From assembly GCA_013368445.1 (NCBI GenBank), contig JAACJO010000020.1, positions 62,001 through 126,000 of the forward strand: a DNA stretch of 64,000 nt. The letters are read 5' to 3'. The position numbers and the translations under genes were made by a program. Of the stretch, positions 54,810-64,000 are shown one piece after another (positions within the stretch are counted from its first letter, which is position 1; each line of letters starts with the position of its first letter). Below the pieces are notes generated by a model, which had not been told where the DNA came from, searched no databases, and saw only the letters and a list, made by a program, of their open reading frames with translations. Source of the DNA: Leucocoprinus leucothites. Lineage: Eukaryota > Basidiomycota > Agaricomycetes > Agaricales > Agaricaceae.

Positions 54810-55213
54810 CTGGGCAGACTAGGAAGCTGAAATGCAGTGTAGGGCGACAAGGAAAGGGTTGGTGGTCATGTAACGAAGGGTATACGTGGCAAACGGTGGG
54901 ATCAACGGACTGGTGAAGTTTGGAGCAGAACGGAGCAATGGTTGGCATGGAAGGAGCAGAGGAATATTAAGATTAGGATAGAGTGATTAGGAATGGAAGT
55001 GGGATAGTGGAATGGGAAATGGTCGGAACGCGGTGAAGCTTGGTGAAGTTGTGGAGACACGCGAGATCGACGGGTGTGTGCAGAGGAGACCAGAGCAACG
55101 CGAAAACAAAGGAGAAAATGCGAAAATGGCGGATAGGAGAAGAGGAAGACAGTTGAGGAAGAAATGGAGCAAAAGTCGGTGTCTGAGGCTTCTAGAGGCC
55201 GGGGCCCATAACC
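54810..55213 (-). other. Copia 5' leader with PBS
   Basis: No coding sequence is convincing in this 404-bp stretch. Directly after the 5'LTR the minus strand reads GGTTATGGGCCC (55202-55213). This resembles the GGTTATGAGCCC-type PBS complementary to the anticodon stem of initiator tRNA-Met used by copia and Ty5, with one mismatch. Confidence 0.6.
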
Positions 55214-55464
55214 TGTTAGAAGGTGACGCACAGGGGACGTGTAGGAGGTCCTAGAAACCAGAGAAATCGCCCAGGGAGCTCACAACTCACACAGGAATCT
55301 GTGGACAACTGTAAATGACTGAGAGTCAAGAAAGCGTCCACAGGAGAGTTGAACATCCAGTCAGGTGATCTACAACTGACTAAGCAAGCTCTGCATCAAC
55401 TCTAAGTTCACACATCAACAAATCAATCACAAATACTTGTAGACTGTCCAGAGCACATCTGACA
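55214..55464 (-). repeat. Copia 5' LTR (251 bp)
   Basis: It starts TGTTAGAAGGTG and ends CACATCTGACA, matching the solo LTR at 37430 except for that copy's 51-bp expansion. The flank at 55465 starts CTACC; the partner repeat of the target site is lost with the 3' half of the element. Confidence 0.85.
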
Positions 55465-55662
55465 CTACCAAGCTACCACCTGTAGTAACCCATACTCTGT
55501 CAATATTCCAAGTACTACATGCGGACACTTTACACATTTTGCCTGCCTCAAATGACTGTAACTACTTAGTTCATGGCCAGTGTGTGCTGTCTTCATGGAT
55601 GGAAGGGAGAGCCTTAAGAAAAGAAAATGCAAGAACCATCAGACAATGGCTATTTGAAGCAC
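55465..55662. other. Unassigned single-copy spacer
   Basis: About 200 bp between the Copia LTR and a C 5' end. I find no match to any repeat in the window and no convincing ORF. It may be the original Copia target DNA. Confidence 0.5.
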
Positions 55663-56715
55663 ATCCTCCTTTCCCTCTTACCACCATCATCGATTTTCTT
55701 TGACGGTGTCTACATACATATTGACTACAAATTCCACCATTATGACTACACTATCACACTGGGTGGACCTTAAAGGTACCCCACTGCCATCTTCAGACCC
55801 CATGAACCTCACTGACACTGAAACATATGTCTCATTCAGCAAGTGCAACTGCTCAAACTCTCCAGCACTATCTATCAAATTGACTAGGCACTCTATTCAA
55901 GATGATGCCAAGTCTGCTGCCTCCTCCAGGGCTGGCTCTGACCAAGAAGAAGAGAGTAGTGAGAGCGAATCTGATTTGTCTGTTTCAATCTCCCCCCCCC
56001 ATCACCCATTACTGTCCCTGCTACACTATCGCATGCAGCATCACACTCATCTCTTAAAACTCCCCCTCCTCCCTCTTTGCACACCAAGTGAGCTCATGCT
56101 TGTGAGTCTCATAGAGGTCTGGACACTACCCCCAAGGCCATCTCAAGAACTGCATCCATGAGCGCATATGATGGCTTCAAATTGCCTATCCCCTTTTGCC
56201 CATTTGGAGAAGGGTTTATAGGTGAGCTCCAACCACCTGATCCTTTGAACTTGAACTCTTGCAGGGACACATGGGGTGACCAAGAGGATGGGGTACCTAC
56301 CAATCAGTTCTTTGGACCTCCACCCACCTCAAGGCTGCCTCATGTGATCCATGGATCCACTGAGTCAGCAAATGCTGTGCCATCCGGCACTCTGGCTACT
56401 TTCTTTGCTGGATCATCTGATACTAATGATGTCACACCTGATGTCACTGGTGATGTCACAACACAGCTGCAGGAATCTAGGCCTGCACAGCCATAACTTC
56501 TGGATCTCAAGGATCTATCAAACACAGCCACTGAAGAAATGGTTATCATTGGTGAAGCTGCATACAAAGCGCTAGAGGTGCTTAAATATGTCACAAATTT
56601 CTTTAAACATTGCGCTGCACTAGGTTTACAACCCAGTGAAAAAGACCTGAGGGTTCCCCAAATGGCGGAGCCAATCTACTGTTTACTCACTACTATGTTC
56701 AGAGTCAGGCTGGGA
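55663..56715 (+). pseudogene. Family C 5' end with ORF1 N-terminal part
   Basis: The C leader starts at about 55663 (TCCTCCTTTCCCTCTTACC) and the ORF1 ATG is at 55742. The frame is broken near 56000, then readable as SAYDGFKLPIPFCPFGEGFI and MVIIGEAAYKALEVLKYVTN. It stops abruptly at 56715 in the segment TTMF. The 3' end of the element is absent, the opposite of the usual LINE 5' truncation, so the copy was cut by later rearrangement. It is the last repeat of the island. Confidence 0.75.
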
Positions 56716-57900
56716 CCGCTTAGGCCTTGTTCAGTAATGAGAAGCTGGTTTCTGATGGTTAGTTTCTTGTCCTGTGTGACTTCCTAAAGTAGAACATGAC
56801 TACCATATTTGTACATTTGCATCAAAACCAAACATTGGCTACACAAGAGACAAAGCCGGTTCGGCGATGGGTCACGAATGTACCAAGAAATCGATTCACG
56901 AGATTGATTCGTGGATTGATTCGTAACCAACCACATGTCCTATACTAGACATAAAGTAAACAATTGATTCCGTGACGACGACCGAACAATTGTCCAGATC
57001 TAGAATCGACACTGAGGAGCCATTCAATTCTTGTTTATTATTCCATTAGTCACCAACAAACCTATCTGGGATTCAAAATCTGATCAAGACTAGTCCATCG
57101 GCATAGAATCAACCATAGGCACAGAATATTTCATTGGCTCGGCACGTGGCGACGAATTTAATTCGCCGACACAATAAGACTTAATCTCGAAAGGGAGCCA
57201 CGAATATATTCTGGAATTTGATTCGTGCATAGATTCAGCAGTATTTGTGGAATCTATATTCAATTTAGATTCAGCACTCGTTGACGAATGATTGGACTGG
57301 GAGTGGCCCAGGAGGGGCAGTGGGAGCGGGCCGTAGTTCCCGTGCTGAGTGAGCCGCCACCATATACCTCCAGCTGGCATGTTGCTTGCCTAACAAAGGA
57401 AGTAAAGTGTGTCTCGAATGCCAGAGCTGACATCTCGTTGAGCGACCCAACACCGTCTTGTCCGACGAGATGCTCTTCACCAAGAACCAGGGACCAAAAG
57501 CACCCGAATTTGTGCAAACCAACCTCCCTAGCTGCCGCTTCAAAATCTTAGTAGTATGCTTCCCTAGCGATGTCCGTTGGCGCGTTACAGTGTGCACCTA
57601 TCAAATAGTAATAGTTGTGAATGCCTTGAACACCATAAAATCATTTGTATGTATTCATTTGGTCCCATCTCAGCACGACCAAAACGGTGTAAAAAATAAG
57701 CTCAATGTCTTCCTTTCCTCTGTACCACAACAACACCGGACTCCGGAAGATAACTGACAAACTCTTCCTCCACTACCGTCGACAGCCAACTATGATTAAG
57801 TTGATACAGCGCCTAAGGAATCTCACGCAGTACTCACGGTAGGCGAATAATCACCAATAAGCGAGTATCGGGGACTGAAGTTAGGACGTCTTGTTCACAG
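56716..57900. other. Non-repetitive flank with ATTCGTG-rich motif cluster
   Basis: No gene recognised. At 56870-57290 the heptamer ATTCGTG or its complement CACGAAT, with close variants, occurs at least eight times in both orientations, including a hairpin-like pair at 57200-57227. Open frames of up to 108 codons on the minus strand near 57271-57597 start at non-ATG codons and have no recognisable domain. Confidence 0.4.
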
Positions 57901-58528
57901 GGCTGAGCAACAGCCTCAAAGGACATCTATCACCATTGGGAGGCAAATCGCTGGAGCTTTGAGAAGAGCAGTCCAACGATTTCATCGACAAGAGGACGGA
58001 CGCAACGATGGACAGGTGGAGACGCTAACATGTGTTGGTCTCCGGGGTGACTTGGCCTCGAGTCCTTCTCAGTGAGTCACTATCCCTTCTAGCTCCTAAA
58101 CGTCTTCAACTTCTATCTTTTCAGGCTCTCCGACAAGTCTACAGAATGCACAAATGCAGCTGCTGGTGCATTATCGCCCCATACCCTCCCGCACTTCGTT
58201 GAGCCGAGTGCCACAATGCCTGTAATTCAGATGCGTCAAAACCAACACCAGGACGAGCGCGGACAAAACAACCCCACCGTTTTACGCTCCATGTTCCATG
58301 CATACGTACTATGTGTAGTACGAGTTCAAGCTTTTATCTGAACACCATCCTAGCATAGGTATGCCTTTTATATTATATCCCACCAAAAACCCCCGGGACG
58401 TGGTCCTTGACCTATCGCCTGAAAGCTTCGACCGGGACATAGACATCTGCTTTGCTGGCGAGTGGGTCGATGATGATGATGCGGCCTACTTCATGAGCCA
58501 AATGACTAGTAATTCCATCTCCTCCTGA
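57901..58528 (+). pseudogene. Possible spliced coding remnant, unknown function
   Basis: A frame entered after TTCACAG at 57900 reads ALRRAVQRFHRQEDGRNDG to 58071. A 53-bp intron follows (58072-58124, GTGAGT to TTTTCAG, with a CTCCTAAAC branch-like site). The frame then continues in phase (LSDKSTECTNAAAGALSPHT, MPVIQMRQNQHQDERG) to about 58308. A frame change near 58310 (13 extra bases, GTACTATGTGTAG) leads into a frame that ends in DIDICFAGEWVDDDDAAYF and stops at 58526-58528. No family recognised. It could be a broken gene or a chance run of open frames. Confidence 0.3.
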
Positions 58529-61500
58529 AGTATGCGTCTTGCTGTACCCACTCCACGCCTCTTGCTTCTTGATGCATCTCTATTCATATATGCCCTCCAT
58601 GTAGATTATCCACCTAAGCATTTGTCAATACTCATCGGTTCCTGCGTGTTCATGATCGACAATTTACACCTCCCCACTTCATATACCGACGACAACCTCC
58701 GACTTGAAATGCTTGCAAGCCTGCATCTGGCGATGGAGGTGTAAATTAACCCTCCTCCCGTTCCCCCCTTCTTTATCAGGTTCGTCTGCGGGAGTAGTGA
58801 CGGCTCAGAGGACTAGGTTGATAATACATGTGGCGGAGGTGGATAACATCAGCCGCAGGAGTGTCAAGCGAATGGCAAGCACCCCGGCCCGAGTAAGTTA
58901 ATTAAATCATGCTCCTTGACTAGCGCCGCCTCTTTGAAGTCCGGTTTTCTCATTGGAATCGCAATGCCACTTCCACTGCTTGAGACCGAAGCACCTCCCA
59001 TTCCACAACCATCGACGTCACCAGTGTCAGAACCAATCGTTCCGTCTACCCTTCACCAAGCATCTTCCAATCCTCTGCTACTATTGGGACGCAAGGATGA
59101 TGCCTGAGATTGCGGTATGTTGGCGGGATGATGATCCGCAACGTTGTCCAATTCAATTTCAAAACCTGAACCATTGAAATCGGAGGGCATTTGAAGGGTT
59201 AAGCTGCTCCTTGGGATCGTCCGGTGTGTGCGGGGTATCGGGGAAACTTGTGCAGGTGGAAGAAAACGATCCATGCTAGGAACTTAACTAGCGTCTTTTT
59301 GGGGGCCGACCGAGGGAGAAGTGGGGATGGATGTGAAATGAGGGAGAATCTAGGGTAGGGTGGGGTGATAAGGTGGTGCAAGTGGGAAATTGGGTGAAAA
59401 AGGATAAAGCAAAGCATCAGGGTCAACCCGCTGTAACCCTCCAACCAATCAACCTAGAGAGGGGAGGATATGAATACGAAGAGGGTTAAAACGACACATG
59501 AACGATTACTATGTGAGACTTACTATTGATTTCCATCCTTTATTTTGTTTCTCTGCACCACATAGGACAACAGCAACTAATCCCTTGGCCTAACTCCTTA
59601 ATCCAGAAATGTGACCAGATTAGGTCTCGAGTTCTCAGGAAGGACGAGGAGGGCAACAAGTTCAATCGGGTTACATGTAGTTAAGAATCATACAAATGAA
59701 TGAATGAATAGCAAATAAAGAATAAAGATACGACCATCTCCCAACCCACATCAAGAAACCTGTTCATATCAAACTCAGAAACCTACACATCCTGCTTCAC
59801 AGATTTCATCAAAGCACCCAACCCAGCCTTCCGCGAGAAAATATCATTCTCCTCTTCTTTAATAACCGCAACTGTCGGTACAACAGGTAAGGTCCTCCTA
59901 AATGCCCGAGAGTATGACTGTACGATGGCACAGAGTTGCTTGAGCATGCCAGGAAATATAGTGCGGTCCCTGTAAGCATGCTACTTATAATTTATGAATA
60001 TGTAAGGGTCAGAGAGGATAGGATGATATACCATAGCAAATGACTACTATTACCCTCTACCTGGCAACTATATGCGGGAATGGGACAAAGGCGTGAATCT
60101 GTAACCACAATGAAGGTGAGGCAGGCGAAGAAGGCATTCGCTATGCTGAAGCTCAGCTGTACCTAGCGGAGTTCAGAGACGAAGCGATAGCTGATGCGAT
60201 TATTGTGCACTTCGATTCAGCTGATTTTCTCCTGTACAGCAGGGGCAACCACAATTATTGAGGACGGGGGATAGAACTGAAGATGTATAGCGCTGGAAGC
60301 CGGCAAACACCTCCTGCAAGCCATGATAGAAAAGGCGCCTTGTATCCTCTGTAAATGACAAATAATCAAATTACACTCGGGTTTTCAGCAGAAATTAGAC
60401 TTACTGAGGAGAGACACTGTGGGAGGGAAAATCCAAGTCACAACTAGCTATGCTCGGTCAGACCAAAACATAGAAGTATCCAGTGAGATTTGAATGAAGG
60501 AGGGCGGGATGAGCGAAGATACAAAATTTGCCACCAGGCAGGAGCAAAGGCAGTCAGCTGTGGGAGGAATATCCAAGTCACGATGCTTCAGCTATGCTCG
60601 GTATGACCAAGGCATGGCAATATATCATCGAAGCGAAGATTTGCATGTTGCAAGACTCGAACGACGGAGACAGGTCCAACTGACCGGCGTATCTGTAGCG
60701 TGACGGGAGTGTGTGTGAATTTGTTCCATTTCAACCGTCACCCCACCGTTACCCATATTCGATTATGGGAGTGCTCCCACCTGCTCCCACCTGCTCCCAC
60801 CTGCTCCATCAAATTCCTATATTCAGATCAGTCCCACAATATACCAAAGTGGGAAGGCTCAGGTCATCCGTTAACATGAACAAGAATTCACCCCAGTAAG
60901 GGCAGCAAGAAAATTTCAAGCACTGGGACATAAATACGATATTTGTTAACATCTACAGTCCTCTAAGTATTCCAGGCGTTTCGTAGGCCTGGAAATATTT
61001 TAACCCCAAAGAAGGGCGTACACTGCGTAACATCCCTTTGTGGCTTATTATGTGCAACAATGTGAGCTAGACGAGTATTTCTCGAGCTGTCAATGCAGCT
61101 ATCGATGTGCTACCTCTGATGGACACCCGAACAAGATGAGGCCCACAATTAATTGTTGCGCATTCTGACGTAGCCCAGCATTTCCGAGCGACGGGGGACA
61201 CAGGTGAGTGAAGATACAAAGTTTGCCACCACCCGCTCAGCTGCCCATGAGATGGCTGATCGCCCATGTGACAAGTACAATCCCCGCTCGGTACTCGCCA
61301 TTGACCAGGTTGCACAAAGACTTCAAATCTTCTCTGCATCATCTGAATTTATATTACATCACTACAGAAGTTCCTCAAAAGCTATTACCACAATAAATCT
61401 AGGCATAATATATGCCAGGACGTTTTATGGAGTAACTCAACGGACGGACATCTGAGAGCGATCTGGTCGCCCTGCCCGTGACAGGCATGACTCCCTGCTC

Positions 61501-62077
61501 AGCATAGATGCGGCCCGCCGCTCACTAAACCCTTCCCTCTCCTCGCGTCACTACCCTGGAGGTAGGTGCAGGGCAGAGGATGGGTGCGTGGTATATGTCT
61601 ACTGCACATAAGTTTGAATCGAATCCGTATTTGCCCATGCGACACACGAGTCTACTATGTACAGGTGGGTGTTGAATAACGTTTGCTGGTGTTAAAAGTA
61701 AATGTCTAAGGCTTGAATGGGTTGGGGCAGTGCTCACACAATGCTTACACAGTTGATCCCAACAGTCGCAGAGCTCCAGAGCTGAAGGCTGGATGTCAAT
61801 GAGGGCAGGTGCGGAATTGTGGGTCAATTGATGAGAATTAGGCGGGGATGAAGTACTATTTGCAGAAAACCAGGAGTGAATTTAATTAGAGTAAAATCAT
61901 AAGATACGAGGTTAAAACGAGTCACTATGGAGAACTGAGACCCAGGCTCTGTGTATGTGGAGGCAAATATGAAAACCCGAAGAAAAGATTTGAATAGAAA
62001 ACGAGAAAGCGAGAAAACGAGACCTAAGACCGTGTAAAATGACTGTGGATTACAAAAAGCGAGGCACAACGAATTCT
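58529..62077. other. Region without recognisable genes
   Basis: Only short frames under about 100 codons. Possible splice signals (GTAAGTTAATTAAATC at 58893) hint at a decayed gene around 58.5-59.2 kb. A TGCTCCCACC-type decamer/dodecamer is repeated three times at about 60774-60806. A segment around GAAGATACAAARTTTGCCACC recurs at about 60520 and 61208, and GTGGGAGG...ATCCAAGTCAC at about 60420 and 60560. No element ends or coding domains were identified. Confidence 0.5.
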
Positions 62078-64000
62078 CTAGCTATAAGACTTCCTCCTAG
62101 TCATCTTCCTCTCTCTTTGGGTCGACCTTTGGTTAGTTTCCGGGGTATTGTTGACCTGTGTTTCTGATTCCTTGTTCTCTTCCTCAGTACCTGTGGTCTG
62201 CGCTAGGAGGCTGAGGCGCAGCTTCTTAACTGGCCTGTTTGATGTTGCCTGAACCTGAGCTGCAAGGGGGCGTTTGATCACTCCATGATTAACAGTCTCT
62301 ACTCTTCGACGTCCATGTGGCATTTGTGGGACTTTTTTGGCGGTCCACCTAGCTTGGACAAAGACATCAAAACTATAAGGCCCAATGGTAGACCTGTTAA
62401 TATCGTCCTTCACATCTACTTCAACCTTCAAGAAGTTCTGCAGGCATCAGAACATGACGTTAGCATCAATTGAAATGCACCAAAAAAAATAAATGAAACG
62501 AAATTACCAAGACCTCCCACCAATCGAGGCCTGGCTGGGTGATGAATGGGGTGTATGATCGAACCGCCTTTGTACCACCTGCAGTAGAGGGAAAACTAAT
62601 CTCGTAAATAGGCAGAGTTACCCTATTGCATGCCTTTCGGACGACATCTGGCACCCTGGGCAACCAGCCAGAACGATATATAGAGGGTCGCGGAATAACT
62701 GGATAAAGGGCTCAGCATTATACTAACAAAGAAAGGAGAAGCTAACCTTTAGCAAGGCCATTAGGCATGATAGTTGCATCTGGGTTATCGAGACCGAACT
62801 GTTGTACGGTATCCCGGTACGACTTTGAAACTCGAATGTTTGCTCTGCGAAAGGTAGAAACTCCCAAGAGGAATAGCCTATGACCATCATCATTCCAACG
62901 AAATGGTTTAGACCCAGATGTAGAGGGAAGACAGCTATTCTTTTCATTGATGAGCCCAACCCGGCCCTTTTGATATGCAACCAGCGAAGTCTTGAATCAT
63001 GTGAAAAGTGTATCATCGGAACAAACATATCGAGTTGGAGTAAGCGGATGCAGAAATGCCTCAACCAACATATCGGTTGTTTCTTGTGCTCCATACCCAT
63101 TAAAAACCAGTTGATTGTCTTTGATCTCTAAGAAAATTGGGGTGTTGTCTGCAGGGTTGATGTATCGACGGCGTTCACGCCAAGCACCCAGATTTTCTTC
63201 AAACACGGAAGCTTCTGCCTCGAGATATGACACTGGCCCGTGGCTATTGCTCCATAGGTATGGCCAAAGCTAAACAAGGTAGGAGCATCAAAGGCTGATG
63301 AAAACCTGATCAACAATCACTCACTGGACTATCGGGCTCAAAATCGGAGGAATCAATCGAGCGCCGTATTGCCATGACGTGAAAGGTAATCATGACATTA
63401 TGATCACAGAAGATCAAGGTCCAGTCGGGTCTTACGAAGGCAGCCTGAATGGAAACAAGACTAGATAGATCGGGGGGTCCACTCCAGTGTGACGGGGGTA
63501 TCTTGAACACCCAGCTCTTTGTCCCTCTCTTGACAGGAGATGCTGACGTGATTTCCTTGTATACACTTGTCGGAATCCACAAGGAATGGCCCTCCAGCCC
63601 GAAGCAGATCCGAATAATATACTGAGATTTCAAAGTTAGTGCAAGTATTGTATCAGAAATGCAGAGAACTCACGCAGTCAATTCCAATCACAAGTTCCTT
63701 TCCTCTCGATATACCATAAAGCCTTCCTCTGATGTGGAGACCATTCATAATCTCAACGGCTGACTTTCCACGAAGATGAGTATGGGACTCCTTTTAAATA
63801 AAACTGAGATAAGCGAATGCACAAGGCAAGACAAGCGCTCACTAGGATAGCTTCATCCAGTTTTGCACATGAATCCACATATGGCGTAGGCTGGGTAGTA
63901 CAAGTCGAGCAAGCAGTGTTCTTTTTGCCGCCTTTTGGAGTAGGAAGCCGCTGGAAGACGGGGTCCGATGGCTCACAAGGGTGGAGGGTTACTGTTTGAC
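62078..64000 (-). CDS. Multi-exon host gene, unknown function (5' end outside window)
   Basis: Six exons on the minus strand: 64000-63843, 63790-63674, 63621-63325, 63269-62747, 62698-62508 and 62437-62078 (TAG). Introns are 52, 52, 55, 48 and 70 bp with GT...AG ends and branch-like sites such as CACTAAC and GATGCTAAC. All exons join in one phase. Readable segments include KSAVEIMNGLHIRGRLYGIS, IICFGLEGHSLWIPTSVYK-like sequence, RRRYINPADNTPIFLEIKDN, FITQPGLDWWEVLNFLKVEV and a basic Lys/Arg-rich C-terminus. I recognise no family. One in-frame TGA lies at 62997-62999 within coherent coding sequence. It is either a CGA to TGA nonsense change or lies in a 75-bp in-phase intron with a weak GTTGAG donor. 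The start codon is beyond 64000. Confidence 0.7.

Larger units (their letters stand above)
53120..55464 (-). mobile_element. Ty1/Copia element, 5' half
   Basis: On the minus strand: 5'LTR at 55214-55464, half-tRNA-type PBS, a leader of about 400 bp, gag (54809 to 54012), protease, gag-pre-integrase and the start of the integrase zinc domain (VCEPCLAEKMHSL at about 53125-53165). A 148-bp LINE fragment sits in it (53395-53542). The 3' half and 3'LTR are missing. Confidence 0.85.

Noticed and set aside
18904..55464. One single Copia element spanning both Copia fragments
   Set aside because: The fragments cover different coding parts and lie 33 kb apart with independent insertions between them; order and orientation do not require a single element.
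1..56715. Classical RIP as in ascomycetes
   Set aside because: The changes concentrate at CpG with TGA from CGA, not at CpA, and young copies close by are untouched.
56716..56840. A MITE or hAT-type DNA transposon starting GGCCTTGTTCAGTAATGAG
   Set aside because: The start resembles some DNA transposon ends, but no inverted partner end was found downstream.
58532..58744. 70-codon frame MRLAVPTPRLLLL as a membrane protein gene
   Set aside because: Short, no recognisable family, and no supporting promoter or splice context.
1..64000. CRISPR arrays, tRNA or rRNA genes
   Set aside because: No regularly spaced direct repeats and no cloverleaf with a GGTTCRANNCC arm were found; GGTTCGAAC at 2176 lies inside an LTR.

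Overview
The window looks like nuclear DNA of a filamentous basidiomycete (Agaricomycete-like). The reasons are short spliceosomal introns of about 50 bp with CTRAC-type branch points, a Ty3/Gypsy chromovirus, a fungal Zn2Cys6 protein, and decay of repeats by CpG to TpG/CpA changes. About 56.7 kb of the 64 kb is a repeat island of retrotransposons nested in one another. No rRNA, tRNA, CRISPR array or bacterial-type operon was seen.

Four kinds of element make up the island. (1) 'Family C' is an APE-type non-LTR retrotransposon (LINE, I/Tad-like) with ORF1 (gag-like, three CCHC knuckles) and ORF2 (endonuclease, reverse transcriptase, RNase H, C-terminal CCHC). The best copy is 20648-35803 on the minus strand, about 6.95 kb once its nested insertion is removed. 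(2) Families A, B, D and E are related LINE-like units with an ORF1 but no ORF2: 5' leader, ORF1, 3'UTR, poly(A). One copy (38521-40752) has an uninterrupted 622-codon ORF1 and is CpG-rich, so it looks young. (3) A near-intact chromovirus (22814-31013) has identical 559-bp LTRs and a 5-bp target duplication. It also carries an extra antisense, intron-containing Zn2Cys6 gene. Solo LTRs of the same superfamily lie at 2145, 10836 and 45959. (4) There are Ty1/Copia fragments (18904-19642 and 53120-55464) and a Copia solo LTR (37430-37731).

Layout: 1-2144 is A and C debris; 2145-2703 a solo LTR; 2704-4009 C ORF1; 4010-9423 a B unit split by A copies; 9424-15494 a C copy with two C insertions inside it; 15500-18903 a B unit split by a C copy that is itself split by another C copy; 18904-19642 Copia; 19643-20330 E; 20331-37429 D, split by full-length C, split by the chromovirus; 37430-38520 Copia LTR and C ORF1; 38521-40752 the intact A unit; 40753-44310 C (minus); 44360-49233 C (plus) with a solo LTR; 49234-53119 C fragments; 53120-55464 Copia; 55663-56715 the 5' end of a C copy. 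Target-site duplications of 9-18 bp at several joints fix the order of insertion.

From about 56.7 kb the sequence is mostly single-copy. The only convincing host gene is a minus-strand multi-exon gene at 62078-64000+, with its 5' end outside the window and one in-frame TGA. A weaker spliced coding remnant lies at 57901-58528. The rest of 56.7-62.0 kb shows no recognisable gene.

How the parts may work together (inference): C encodes the only EN/RT machinery seen, and the A, B, D and E units share 5' and 3' end signals with it, so they may be mobilised in trans. The chromovirus appears self-primed, with an 11-nt match between its primer-binding site and the predicted start of its own RNA.
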